Assembly: GCA_905250885.1 (NCBI GenBank) | Contig: CAJNOQ010001353.1 | Location: forward strand, 1-32,753 | Source: Didymodactylos carnosus | Lineage: Eukaryota; Rotifera; Eurotatoria; Philodinida; Philodinidae | DNA: 32,753 nucleotides | Direction: 5' to 3' | Shown: in pieces, positions 1-27,517 of the stretch | Numbering within the stretch: position 1 is the first letter of the stretch | Layout of the letters: each line of letters begins with the position of its first letter | Translations under genes and position numbers: made by a program | Notes under the pieces: generated by a model | What the model was told of the DNA's origin: nothing | The model's database searches: none | The model's input: only the letters and a program-made list of their open reading frames with translations

Positions 1-208
1 ATCGCACCATTTTATTCTCTTATTTCGTAGTACCTACATACATACACGTAGACGAAACAATAGAACGTAGGTAAGCCATGATTACGAAAAGCCAGTATTG
101 TTTTTAAACAAAAAATACTAATCTTAAAAATATAAAATAAATTCAGAAATAAATACGAATACCAATGGAGAGCATGCATTCGAACATATTAGGCGATGGG
201 AACAGGAA

Positions 209-1285
209 ATGATTAAGATGATTACACAAGCGGCTGATAAAGCTCGTTCGGACGTTCAAGCACTTATAGATGAAAATAGAGTAAAACTGAGAGAAAAATA
301 CGACTATCTTACCAAGCCGCTTCGACAGGCTATTACGAATGAGCAAGACATTGAAAAATTGAGCACGGCAATTGATCGTTTTAAACTAGCTCGACCAGCA
401 AATAAGTCCTTACCGATAGTGATTCAAGTCCAACATCGAGACATTGATTTCAATCGTATTTTAGTAATTGATCAAATTGAGCAAGAGCCGGCTTTATTTG
501 ATATTCGTCGAACATTTAAAAAAATAAAAATTGTGGATATTGGACATGGGTATTCGATGGTTGCTTCGGATCAAACGGTTCTTTATTGGGAGCAATCACA
601 ATTGTGCTTTGTCGATCAAACTGGAGCAAATAAAAAGATGATTCCCTGGCGACGAGGTTATATCGAAGACTTATGTTCTTGTCCAGCGCTTGATCAATTT
701 TTCATATGGACTCGAGAAGGCGCATTCACTATTGATAGTTTTCTCTTAACAGAAATAAAAATTAAACAGGTTCCAAGGACGAGCCTTAACGCGCATTCGT
801 GCTGTACAAGTGCTCGAGATATCCTTCTTCTAGAAATTAATCGCGAAGTCGAGCTGTGGTCGATCACAGACTGGTTGATACAACAAAAATGGGAAACGAT
901 TGTGGGAACAAAAGAGTTTATTAGATGCATCCGACTGAATCCCGCTGGTAGTTTAGTAGCAATTATGGTCGGGATTCGATTAACAAATAAATATCGGTTT
1001 GAAGTGCGGGAGGTAGCATCGATGACAATAGTTGAAAAAGGACTCGATTTACAAGAGTTTGACGTTCTCTCAAACATTATTGTAGCTCTGCCAAATAATG
1101 AATGGTTACTAGCCATTCAAAGCGACGCCACAACAGCCTTCATAATAGTAGATAAACATTGTCAAATCAGACATCAGGTTGATTATGAGCATAAAGTAGC
1201 GACTATGGCTTTAATGAATAATGACCAAGTTTTAGTTATACGCACAAAGGAACCTAATCAACTTCGTTTTCATTATTTCCATTGA
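209..1285 (+). CDS. Unrecognised protein, helical head plus repeat-like body; 5' end incomplete
   Basis: The product is not recognised. The first in-frame ATG (209) gives 358 residues, but the frame is open back to 128 (stop at 125-127) and the extra residues just before the ATG (HIRRWEQE) run on naturally into MIKMITQAADKAR. The true start is therefore probably in an exon further upstream, joined at an acceptor such as the TTCAG ending at 146. Residues 1-60 are charged and look helical or coiled-coil. Residues from about 68 on alternate hydrophobic and polar stretches with recurring W/F/Y, suggesting beta-propeller-like blades (inference; no clear WD or NHL signature). I recall bdelloid rotifer proteins with a WEQE-xx-I-x-K-I head behind a B-box-like zinc finger; such a finger would lie outside this window. 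There are no introns in the visible part. Coding potential is strong; function is unknown. Confidence 0.75.
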   Translation: MIKMITQAADKARSDVQALIDENRVKLREKYDYLTKPLRQAITNEQDIEKLSTAIDRFKLARPANKSLPIVIQVQHRDIDFNRILVIDQIEQEPALFDIRRTFKKIKIVDIGHGYSMVASDQTVLYWEQSQLCFVDQTGANKKMIPWRRGYIEDLCSCPALDQFFIWTREGAFTIDSFLLTEIKIKQVPRTSLNAHSCCTSARDILLLEINREVELWSITDWLIQQKWETIVGTKEFIRCIRLNPAGSLVAIMVGIRLTNKYRFEVREVASMTIVEKGLDLQEFDVLSNIIVALPNNEWLLAIQSDATTAFIIVDKHCQIRHQVDYEHKVATMALMNNDQVLVIRTKEPNQLRFHYFH

Positions 1286-1400
1286 ACACAAGTCGAAAAT
1301 GACCAGTAAAACCGAAAATTTACGATTTTGTCTGTAACATCACTAAGCTTTCTGTTGACTTTACCGCTCTAACCTACATCTTTTGTTGTCGAAGAAAAAT

Positions 1401-1406
1401 AATAAA
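1401..1406 (+). terminator. Candidate polyadenylation signal of the first gene
   Basis: AATAAA lies 116 bases after the stop codon at 1283-1285, inside an A-rich run. The distance suits a short 3' UTR. AATAAA is common by chance in DNA this AT-rich, so support is modest. Confidence 0.4.
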
Positions 1407-3279
1407 ATATCTTTTCAGGATAGTACTATGTTGTACAGATTGGTCTTTCAAATTGCCGTTTGATAGTCTGATACGAGCGTTACCGAAAATGAGCACATCA
1501 GCGACATGTAAGATTATAGATGTGTACACGCTCCAAGATGTCCTCATATTGTCACGATATTCAGTGCAGTCGACGGCATACGTCTCGGTATGCTTCTTGG
1601 TCATGAAAATGAAAGCCAAGAAGCAAGGCCGAGCAAGATAGCTGTATCCTTATAATCGTGCTAGTAAAGTTTTTCGTTGTATCGGATCTACATTAATATC
1701 CGAAAGAATTAACTAACACCCAGACAATGCTCAACAGGCATGCTGTACACGGCCTAACTAGTGGGCCCTTCCATTCTCTTGAATGAAGAGAGAGAAGAGT
1801 CACTAGACAACGAACGGACAAGGCCAGAAAATAAAACATTTAAGACTATTTTTAGCGTAAAACACGTGAAAACCGCTGATATTCTGATAAATCTTGTAAG
1901 AGTTGGTGAATGGCTAGCTCAGTTGGTGATAGCGACCTTGGGCTTGCATAAATCAGTAGAGGCTTTTCAGCTTATATATTACGATAAAAAACTTGTTGAA
2001 TAGGAGGAAGTTGAAAAACAGATCCAAGAAGTATACCATCTACAGACATTAATGCTGGGACTTTTCTTCTCACATACATCGAAAGCCCCAGATTTTTCTC
2101 CACAATACTAATAACCGCAGATCATCACTATCTATCGTTCAAAAGTTATTTAAAAATAGTCATGTATAGTAGTTTTAGTACTGTATTCTAGTAGTTTTAA
2201 CTATTATTCTTCAAAACATCAGCCTGTTCCTGTACTGAAACTTATCATCCACTCCAAAAAAAAAGTCTAACTTGTATTTCTGAGAAACAACAAGATAAGA
2301 AGAGAGATAAAGAAAAATTGTAGCATATTTAATGGTATTGTTTTAATACATTGCAATACTGTAATGTAGAAAGGAGGAAGAAAAACTTCGTGTTCTATTA
2401 ATCTAGAATATACAATAGAAATATATAGAACAAAATGCGAAATTGCCGACGGTTTCAAGCAAACAACTTTCTCTTATTCTTATAACTTCCAGTTTTGCCT
2501 AAATGAAACAGTTTCTGGATTAAATGAGTCCAGATGTAAAGTAAAAAGTGGATTAAAAAGTCCAGATTTATCTAAAACAGCTTGAAAAAAAAACAGAATT
2601 TTACTGTTTTGAGGAAATATTACTAACTGCATCACAACAGCTCACGCAAATAATACATGTTAAATGACGTTAATAAAAATAAAATGTATGTCAACATGAT
2701 GAATATTTCCGACAGCGCGCACATGTTACTTTTTCTATCTCACTTAACATGTGCTTCAGTTGAACAGCAGGATATCAAAGTGTCGATCTAGTACATTGGT
2801 GCATTTTTGATGACTCGAATATCGTTTCATGTATGATAGATGTCTTAGAAATATGTCATGATGTTAACTATGCAGTTGAGTAATTTTTGATTCGTAATCT
2901 TCTCACAGTTAGTTTACAAAGAGTTGATGGTTATTGAATTCTTATAGTTGTATGAAACATCAGAGCATCGCTATAATGATGCAGTTCTAAATTAAATGGA
3001 TACTTTTGAATAGACAGACTGAAACATAATTAAGATTTAGTCACAATACACAAATTATTCATAGTTCATTCATTGTAATACTTAAATGTTTATCCTTTAC
3101 TGATTTCTACTTGACTAAAGTATATAAAATTGCTCTATTGTATATTATGCTGCCACACAAGCTATAGTGTATACTATGGTGCTTTTACTGGGAATCTAGA
3201 CAGCGTGCAAGATAGTAACCAGTCATATTAATCATTTATGTTCTGTTTTTAAATTTTGCTACTATCCATAGTGAAGGTG
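1407..3279. other. Intergenic DNA, no gene supported
   Basis: Only short open frames (60-80 codons) occur and none reads like a protein. Apart from a possible tRNA-derived fragment near 1911, a small internal repeat of 'ggattaaa..gtccaga' at about 2518-2568 is the only structure noted. The sequence is AT-rich and otherwise featureless by eye. Confidence 0.5.
1911..1962 (+). pseudogene. tRNA-derived 5' half (A-box region), no T arm
   Basis: TGGCTAGCTCAGTTGG at 1911-1926 fits the D arm and internal A box of eukaryotic tRNAs. It is followed by GATAGCG and then CTTGCATAAATC, which resembles the anticodon arm of an Ala/Val-type tRNA. No B box (GGTTCGANTCC) or T arm follows within the next 60 bases, so it cannot be a working tRNA. 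It may be a tRNA fragment or an eroded SINE head, or a chance match. Confidence 0.25.
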
Positions 3280-3490
3280 CAAAAATCAGGCACCTACTCG
3301 GTAAGTACCTACTTTATCCTGCTACCGTAATAACATAGGTATTTGGTTTCCGCAAGCAAATATATTTAGGTAACTTCAAGTCTCTTTTTAAGTACCTCTG
3401 CCAGCCTCTGCCAAGTATTGAAGTATATAACAAGTAAATTTAGATACCTATCCAAGTAATGTCATAGATACTTAGACATACTTGTTATTT
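3280..3490. repeat. Patch enriched in AAGTACCT / AGGTA words
   Basis: Short words AAGTACCT, AGGTA and GATACCTA recur on both strands at irregular spacing. They include 'ggtaagtacctact' near 3300, 'ttaagtacct' near 3390 and 'gatacctatcc' near 3443, plus a short tandem duplication of 'cctctgcca' at about 3395-3415. It resembles the patch in the myosin intron at 20891-21280. It may be the remnant of a small palindromic element. Confidence 0.35.
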
Positions 3491-5711
3491 AGTTAGTTAG
3501 AGCCCATTACCTTTCGGTATAGAGTGATGATCAAAAAGTAGACTAAACTCAAAGGCATAAACATATGTGGTTTGTGACAACCAAAGTTCTTAGGTACCCA
3601 AATTGCCAGTGCAGCTGGTACTAATTTGAACTTTATTGATATCAGACTCACATGGCACTACTTACTTATGCACTACTAAAAAATACGTTATTCTACTCAG
3701 TTGTTCGTGTTGACTCTGAATATGTTGTCTGTTTTAAATGATGAGCTTTTCCACGTGCAAAACAGTGTTACTTTTCACCCAAAACAGGTCTTTCTTCTCG
3801 AAACTCGCAATTCAGTTTTTGAAAGACTTTAGTAGATGTTGAATATCTCGACAATTTTTCTATTTTGTTGATCTACTCTTTACCTGACTTCTGCTCATTT
3901 TAAATTTGTACTACCGACTTTAAGCAATTTTGGCAAGTTTTGCACCACCAAGCTATAGTTGACCTAATAGTGTGGATGGAATCAAATAGCAAAATATTAT
4001 CGAAGAAAACATCGAGAGACTACTCGTGTGTAGGCTGTTATGATCTCATTGTGTATTTTTTTGGTTCGTATATTATCAGTTATTTTTAATGTCATCAAAC
4101 AAGAACAAAAAGCAATTGTTAATCAATAGCAAGTGACTATTTTGAACTCAATCGAACCCAAATATCGGTGCTATTATTAAAGATAAAATTTGTAGAGAAA
4201 TTTCTAGTGGTATAAATTATATAAACATACTGGCTAGTGCTGTCATTTAGCCCGATAGCCTTGAAATTCATCTATGTGTTAAAATAGACAATGTAAATAA
4301 GGAACGTAAGGAACAATTCTTATTTTCATTCTATTTTTTTTAGATATCAATCACTTGTTACGAAGGATCATGGAGATATCATAATAATAATAATAATAAC
4401 ACCAATAATGGAAATATCACGCATCTGTTGTTGAATACGCACGCAATAGAACAGATATATAGATTTTAATCTAAATGGAAACGATCATGAGAATATGTGA
4501 TTAATTCTTCTGTTTTTTTTCATATTCACAATGATATACAGTATCCTGAAAATTTTTTCTTTAACTGAATATACAATATTCGCAAGGTGACTATATCTAG
4601 CCTTTATATGTTATATATTCTTCTTTTTCTGTGAAGAAGATAGCAAAAAAGGAAGATAATTATTTTGTGATCGTCATTGATACATTTCTTTTTTTGGAAT
4701 AACCTTTTCTTCATCTTTTAGTAATAACATATAACTCTTCTTAATCAACACACACACAACTATACACTTGTTTCTGTGGTACAGATCATCATCTTCTTCC
4801 AAGACAATAAACTACGGTAAGATTCACGATGGAATGTAACAAAGAAAAATTTGGTGAAGTTGGACTAATAAAAAGTCTCAGAGACATCATGCAAAAGCGT
4901 ATGAACTCAGCAGTTTTCTTAACGGTCTAAGCGAGTTTAATAGTTTTTGATTATGAAATTTTTAAAGTGTAATATAAAATAACATATTAGAAAGCAGAAA
5001 ATAGGTGAATTTTCTGTTAATCACAGCAGACATGTAATTGATAATCTTATTCAAAAGATTTTAGAGAAGTTGTATTTCTAAAATTAATATTGAAATAAGT
5101 TGCAGGATTTAAATTTCTCAAACAGAAAAGGAAAACTGGGTTGCAAATTTGTTTCATCGGGTCTGTAACCTATTCGGCTTATATACCGTAAATGAATATC
5201 GTGTGCTGAATCACTTCCAGCTGCTTACCGTTTTCTTCACATTATGACTTCAAAAGAGCTTTATTATTCAGTGTCGGAGTTTTACCTCCTACTTTTTATC
5301 AGGCTAGAAGAAAACAATTGGAAAGTTACTCCGGTTGAAAGTAGATTATCACATAAGAGAATTCGTTCGTCAGCAATAAAAAAGGCTTTTTTCTATACGG
5401 GTTTAATTAATAACAAGCAATCCTTTAAAGAGTATGGTAACAAATGCGAAACATTATGCATACCTAAACGTTAGATTGAACATACAAAATTTAGCGTTAG
5501 ACTATCTATTTCTTAATTGGAGAAATTTCTTGTGTATGTGGAAATGAAGTCCAAGTCCACTTTCTTGCTTTATTCACGTCATAAATGCGATGGAGGTCTG
5601 CGGGATGATCCGGAACTTGTAATGCGACCGGGACTCAGTTTTTCTGAAAATAGTCTCGTATGGAGCATAAAAATTTTTTAGTTTCTGTGCTTGTTTGTAT
5701 GTAGGCACTAG
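3491..5711. other. Intergenic DNA, no gene supported
   Basis: AT-rich sequence. It holds a short ATA microsatellite and a CA run near 4748. A 76-codon ATG-initiated frame at 5244-5474 and a 44-codon frame beginning near 5544 show no domain or family resemblance I can name. The noncoding first exon and promoter of the downstream myosin gene could lie here, but I cannot place them. Confidence 0.5.
4381..4399. repeat. (ATA)n microsatellite
   Basis: A perfect ATA/AAT triplet run of about six units in AT-rich intergenic DNA. Confidence 0.8.
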
Positions 5712-6005
5712 TTCTGCGAGAAAGGACTCATAGAAAATTCTAAAAGTCTTCAGTTAATACCACCCACGCATGTTTTTCCACGAGCCAAATTAAAACGCGC
5801 TGACTTTCAAACTATAAGGGCTACTTTGAAAAAGTATTTACGGGACCACGGCACCGAGATCAAAAAAGAAGTTCTTCCTACCGAACCGGGATCGGGAACA
5901 AAAACGTTTGGTCCCAAGGATATGGTCCGTGATCGCACTAAAATCGCACGACTCGTGCCGCGATTGCTAAGAAGTCACTATTATCGCGACGCGATCGCAA
6001 CGTGA
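5712..6005 (+). other. 97-codon open frame without a start, possible exon or fossil ORF
   Basis: The frame is open from a stop at 5709-5711 to TGA at 6003-6005 and has no ATG until deep inside. The translation has coding-like composition, for example KRADFQTIRATLKKYLRDHG and then KKEVLPTEPGSG, unlike the low-complexity frames nearby. CTTCAG ending at 5754 could be a splice acceptor. The 3' quarter runs into the CGCGA-rich island, where stop codons are scarce for compositional reasons. I recognise no family. It could be a degraded mobile-element ORF, a lone exon, or chance. Confidence 0.25.
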
Positions 6006-6530
6006 TGCTTTTTTCTTATCTTGATCGCGCTCGAATAGCGGAATCGCTCCGCGAACACTAGGCAGTCGCTATTGACGCTTCACGATCGCGAATTACAAAT
6101 TTTTGAACAGAGTTCATCATGATCGCGCCGCGACAAAAGGGACTTCGTAGCGATTGCTATAAGAAAAACGTGTCAGGTTGCATTTTCTCTTACAGTTTTG
6201 TTTTGCTTGTACGTCCGGTATATAGGTCTGCTTGATTTTCGAAAAGTTTTCAAAATCTTATCACATCTTACTAATAGCTTATGATATGACTAATATAGTC
6301 TCGCGTAGTCGCGTCGCGCGTACGCCCTTCGTCTGCGTTCGCGGTAAAAGTAGCGTAGCTCATGTACTTATATTAGACAGAAAACGCGAAGAAATAGTAA
6401 CTATAGTAAAATACTGGAGAACCATCGATTTGTGTATGAGCGCGAAAAAATCGCGTCGTAGGTAGCGAGTCTTACAGCGAACGCGTTGTGCGATCCTGGC
6501 GCGAATTTTTAAAGAGACTCGCGTCGCGAC
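5931..6530. repeat. CpG-rich island built from CGCGA/TCGCG/GATCGC words
   Basis: In about 600 bases the words GATCGC, TCGCG, CGCGA and AGCGA recur far more often than in the surrounding AT-rich DNA. Examples are the perfect palindrome GCGATCGC at 5991-5998, 'gatcgcgctcg' near 6023, 'cacgatcgcgaatt' near 6081, 'gatcgcgccgcgac' near 6120, 'tcgcgtagtcgcgtcgcgcg' near 6301 and 'ctcgcgtcgcgacat' near 6519. Both orientations occur and no fixed period is seen. The abrupt GC shift suggests an inserted element or an amplified motif. Confidence 0.6.
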
Positions 6531-7050
6531 ATATTTTAAGAAAGTGAACTTGGAACAAGAAAGTCATTTTTACAGAATAAAATTTTTATAAGAGAACTTT
6601 TCAGAGTTTTTCTTTCACTTATATGAGAAACCAAAAAGATAGAATCCAGTTTGAAAGGTAACGAATTATATAACTTGTAAGCGCTATGGAAATGGTCAAG
6701 CAAAAGAAATAAACCATAGCTAAACAGAAGACCAGTTATTGAAGTACGATGAAGTGGAACATATATAGAAGAACTTCACCTGAAACTGTGAATTGAAAAA
6801 AGCAAAAGTTGCGTTTAAGAAATGGTAGCGCTAGTTTACAGTAGATATTTCACGGCCTTTTATAGAAGTACCCTAATTTTTGATCCAATCATCTGTCAGA
6901 GATGAAAATCGTGTTTCTGTATTGAGAAATATTTGCTCTTCAACGGGTAATTGTTAAATCGATGTTTTTTTACAATCAGAAATCTATAACTTCTAACTAT
7001 AAGACAGTGTACATTTTCGACTATACAATTTCAGGTCGCAGGAAATGAGA
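6531..7050. other. Intergenic DNA, nothing recognised
   Basis: AT-rich sequence between the CGCGA island and the ATGA-repeat element. No coding frame, repeat or RNA signature was seen. Confidence 0.5.
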
Positions 7051-8011
7051 CAAATGAGAGATGTATGGCTCATTTATGATATGCAGTGAAAATGATCATA
7101 TTATGATCCTAAAATGATTTAAATATGAGCTTAAAATGGTATCGTATTTGAGTCATTTTAAGCACATTTCATAAAATGAGATAAAAATGATGTATATATG
7201 ATATAATTTGTAAGAATGATCTAAATATGATCCTATTACGATCATTTAAAAATGATCTATTTATGTATCATTTTTATATCATATCTCTAGGATCGTAGAT
7301 GCGAGAATTATCTGTCATTTTTAACTTCTGATCTAAAATGAGTTTATCTTCTACCACTTTCCACAAACACTGTACAGGGCTGAGCTTAGAGACTAGAATA
7401 TAGTAAACTTAATTTCTGATATTTTTTGCTCCGAAGCCGACTCCCGAAAACCCTTTTTAAACTTTATTTTTCGTTTTTCACGATGAAGGAAGTGTCTTTC
7501 CAAGGTGGGACTAGAAGTAGAAAAATGTCAAAAATTAGGTGTACTATCTATTAGTCTCGAGGCTCAACTCTCTACAGTTTTTGTGGAAAAAACTAGAGGC
7601 TAATTAATCAAAATTACCAGTTTTTTAAAAGTTCAAAGTGAAAATTAAAAAACAGAAGGAACAAAAACATATATATTTGTATAACCGTGTGATGTATTGG
7701 ATTGCATCATAAACTTCTGATCTTTTAGGGTTCGAATCTCTGCACGAGCTGTTTCGTATTTTTTCTTCTTTGCATTTCTTATCTCATAAATACTCTCAAA
7801 ATGGTTTTAAAATGAGCTAAAAATGATTTAAATAGGAACGTAATAGGATCATATTTTGATGACCATAATAAGATGATATTTATTCTATAAAAAATGACAT
7901 AATTATGACTACATTATAGTACAATAAATGAGATAAATATGGGAGAGATATGATTTAAAAATGAGCCACATATGACACATAAATGAGTCATTTATGGCTC
8001 ATTTTTTATCT
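7051..8011. mobile_element. About 1 kb non-autonomous TIR-like element with ATGAT/ATGAG arms
   Basis: Two arms (about 7051-7290 and 7795-8011) are packed with AATGAT, ATGAG and TATGATC words. The outer ends are imperfect inverted repeats: the left starts GGAAATGAGACAAATGAG with TATGGCTCATTTATG just inside, and the right contains TCATTTATGGCTCATTTT and ends TATCTCATTTTTC. The middle (7291-7794) is unrelated, with no ORF, and carries a tRNA-like segment with Pol III boxes. No target-site duplication could be fixed. A MITE-type DNA transposon remnant is the likeliest reading. It ends about 190 bases before the myosin leader acceptor. Confidence 0.5.
7681..7752 (+). pseudogene. tRNA-like sequence (tRNA-Arg-like) with A and B boxes
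   Basis: GGTTCGAATCT at 7729-7739 is a near-perfect Pol III B box. TGATGTATTGG about 38 bases upstream is a near match to the A box. Between them lie GATG/CATC, which can pair as a 4-bp D stem, and ACTTCTGATC, which recalls the anticodon loop of tRNA-Arg(TCT). A six-T run at 7759-7764 could end Pol III transcription. The acceptor stem pairs poorly and the variable region is too short, so it is not a functional tRNA. It is more likely a SINE head or tRNA pseudogene inside the ATGA element. Confidence 0.45.
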
Positions 8012-8186
8012 CATTTTTCACAGTCTGGGATCTTGTCTACTTCAATATTAACTTCAAGTATAAACACCCTTTTAGTAAAGAGTCCTAATCATCTTAATCT
8101 TTTTGTCGACGGTGGCGCTATGTGAGCATAACCTGCTTTATTTTTTTTAATCTATAACGACCTCTGTCACAGGCTGCAAAAATATA

Positions 8187-8229
8187 TTTCTACTGTTTAG
8201 AATATATATACTAAGAAACAACTTTCAAG
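8187..8229 (+). promoter_or_regulatory. Leader acceptor site upstream of the myosin start codon
   Basis: TTTCTACTGTTTAG ending at 8200 is a good pyrimidine-tract acceptor, followed by a 29-base leader and the ATG at 8230. It could end a 5' UTR intron or be a spliced-leader trans-splice site; trans-splicing is known in bdelloid rotifers. No matching upstream exon can be fixed from sequence alone. Confidence 0.4.
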
Positions 8230-25514
<17,285 letters not shown>

Positions 25515-25670
25515 AAAGAACAAAAATTTTAGGATAACAGCAGAAGGTTTTAAAAAACGTTTTTATTCTCCTCTTTCTTTTTCTTCTTCTTTTAATTTAA
25601 TTTTATTCCTATATTGGACCTTGTTGTTGTGTATGTGAGTGTATAGTTTAGTTATGAGTAATTCAATCTG

Positions 25671-25698
25671 AATAAAATTTTTACAACGGCTAAATAAA
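25671..25698 (+). terminator. Myosin polyadenylation signals
   Basis: Two AATAAA hexamers (25671-25676 and 25693-25698) lie 157 and 179 bases after the stop codon, downstream of a T-rich, coding-free 3' UTR beginning at 25515. Confidence 0.65.
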
Positions 25699-25792
25699 AG
25701 AATTTTATTTTATTAACGAAAGTCAGTATCAAATAAATCTAATCGTTATCTTTCTTAAATTCAACAACTGAAATGTCCGTTTAATTTTGTAT

Positions 25793-25918
25793 ATGTATTG
25801 CGATGTGCAATGTGGACAAGTGGCGATAAGGTCATTTTTTGCTCAAGACTATTCAGAATTGTCGCATACAGATTCAGAGAATAGTGATGATGATGATCGC
25901 GTCTTTATTACTAACTAA
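25793..25918 (+). other. 41-codon ORF with acidic tail, doubtful
   Basis: This ATG-initiated frame lies about 95 bases past the myosin poly(A) signals and ends in a Ser/Asp-rich segment (SELSHTDSENSDDDD) before TAA. No family is recognised, and the Asp run comes from a GAT microsatellite. It could be a small protein, part of the transposon-like remnant that follows, or chance. Confidence 0.15.
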
Positions 25919-26019
25919 TTAAGCATCGATTTTTTCTCGCATACAATAGGTGTAAATAATGAAACGGACTAAAACAATAATGAAACTTAAAGAAAAAACA
26001 GAAAAAAAACCTACTCAGA

Positions 26020-27517
26020 CCCCACAGTGGGCAGTTTATGCAAGAGCAGGCAGCAGTTTGGACTAGTTTACGTTTTTTAACGCTGAAAACACTTTCGCAT
26101 AGGTAATTCGTGACGCTGAGTCTAATGGCGCTATTAGAAATCTGCTGGCTAGTTTTCATCTTCCGAAAATGTTAAATTTCGCTTATTTTCCATGAAATGA
26201 AGCACTAAATCACACATTTTGAGAATTTTCACCACGCTAAGACTGGCGAAGATGTCGAAACTGCTTCTCATACACTTAGGATTTTCCAAAAGTTTTCCGA
26301 AAAATGTAGTTTTCTTAGATTTTTGAAACACGGATTAGAACCTTAGTTTTTTTTAACTAAAGAGAATACAATCAAATGAAACGAAAGAAAGTATTATCAA
26401 GAGGAAGTGAAATTTTATTTCTAGCTTTATTTCTTGTAAAACAAAATATCCAAATCTAAATCGTCTTTATTCAAAAACATTGAAACTGCTGTATCATTAC
26501 TTCTTTTCCTCTTTTCTTGTGCTGCATCCACTATTCTACGAACAACCGGATCAGATCTAATAAACAGACGAGAAAACGCATCAGTCAGATTGGGAATGTG
26601 TCCGATCTTACGTGCCAAATGTTCTCTATAATTACGAACATATTTGTTAGTGGCTTCTAGTGCTTTCTCTGATAAAAGCACCGAGCGCTACATTGTCATT
26701 TTTTGCAATCAGTTCACAGCAATGAAAGAGCAAAGGAAACATTATTAGTCACGTTCTATAAATTGTGAGTAATTCAGTATAGAAAAATATGTGAAGAATG
26801 GAAAAAATATCCAGGTTCGTGGGATTCTTATAGGAAGTATGTAAAAACATGTCCAAATTCTTGGCTCAAAAAGCCAAAAAATTTGTTTTCAGAATTTAAT
26901 ATACAATATTCTAGTTTATTGGATGCAGTTTTTCCCACTGATCTCGAATATGTATAGATTATATCGAAAAAAATCATTTTAAGGTACAAAAAGGCTTATT
27001 TTACCCTGAAAACCAACGGATCTTTGAAAATCTCCAGAGAACGCCAGTGTGATTTGGGCGGCTATGAGCTGATACCATAGACAGAGGTGGTTATGGAGCT
27101 CATCCTCGCAAAAAATGAAGGTTCTTGGAGCTTAGGAAAATTTAGCGATCTCATTGCATTGAGTGAAGCTTTTGGAAAATCACGTTTTTCCAGAAAAGAT
27201 CAAAACCTCTTTTAAGAATGAGGCTCGAGAAAAAAATTTTCCGTGCTGATTGGAAGCCCAACTTCCGCTGATTCCGAATATGGCCTCAGATTAATGCTGG
27301 TACAAAACTTAAGTCGAGAAAATGCGGTTTTTCCAAAAAGGTACAAAATAATAGAAGAATTTTTCTGGCTAACTTTTTCCCGAGAGGAAAGGGCTTCGCA
27401 TAAAAATTCTTTTGCCGTTAAGTAGCCCGTCACTTGAAGTATATAGGTCAATCTTCAAATCAAGAAAAATCAAACTTCATCTTTTTGACCAAATTGCTGC
27501 CTAATTGCCCACTGTGG
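26020..27517. mobile_element. Possible DNA-transposon remnant around the minus-strand ORF
   Basis: CCACAGTGGGCAG near 26020 and TGCCCACTGTGG ending at 27517 are inverted. Just inside, GGCAGCAGTTTGG (left) matches the reverse complement of CCAAATTGCTGCC (right). These would bound a roughly 1.5-kb segment containing the frameshifted ORF at 26427-26742. The outer core is itself nearly palindromic, which weakens the case, and no target duplication is evident. The remaining interior is noncoding AT-rich DNA. Confidence 0.3.
26427..26742 (-). pseudogene. Frameshifted fragment resembling the C-terminal tail of transposon-encoded proteins
   Basis: The minus-strand frame from 26681 to the stop at 26427 reads LSEKALEATNKYVRNYRE and later RLFIRSDPVVRR. 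I recall this pattern (L-SEEALEARNK, RK, a D-x-F-xRLL segment, SDP) from the tail of uncharacterised, probably transposon-encoded proteins in insect and other invertebrate genomes. That resemblance is memory-based, with no search run. The ORF's apparent start is a GTG just after a stop. In another frame an ATG at 26742 reads sensibly for about 21 residues, ending in NDNVALGA, up to the same point, so a 1-base slip in the A run at 26674-26677 seems to have broken the frame. The C-terminus is acidic, with DDLDLDI close to the stop. Most of any parent protein is missing. Confidence 0.45.

Noticed and set aside
694..1116. 140-codon minus-strand frame
   Set aside because: It is antisense to the well-supported first gene and has no family resemblance.
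4770..4822. Possible noncoding first exon of the myosin gene ending at CTACG|GTAAGATTC
   Set aside because: It is a good donor match, but such sites are frequent and no transcript or conserved leader supports a 3.4-kb 5' UTR intron. The leader may instead be trans-spliced.
5244..5474. 76-codon ATG frame on the plus strand
   Set aside because: No domain, no splice context and ordinary length for chance frames in this window.
6232..6465. 77-codon frame in the CGCGA island
   Set aside because: The CG-rich words depress stop-codon frequency and the translation is arginine/serine-biased low information, so it is best explained by composition.
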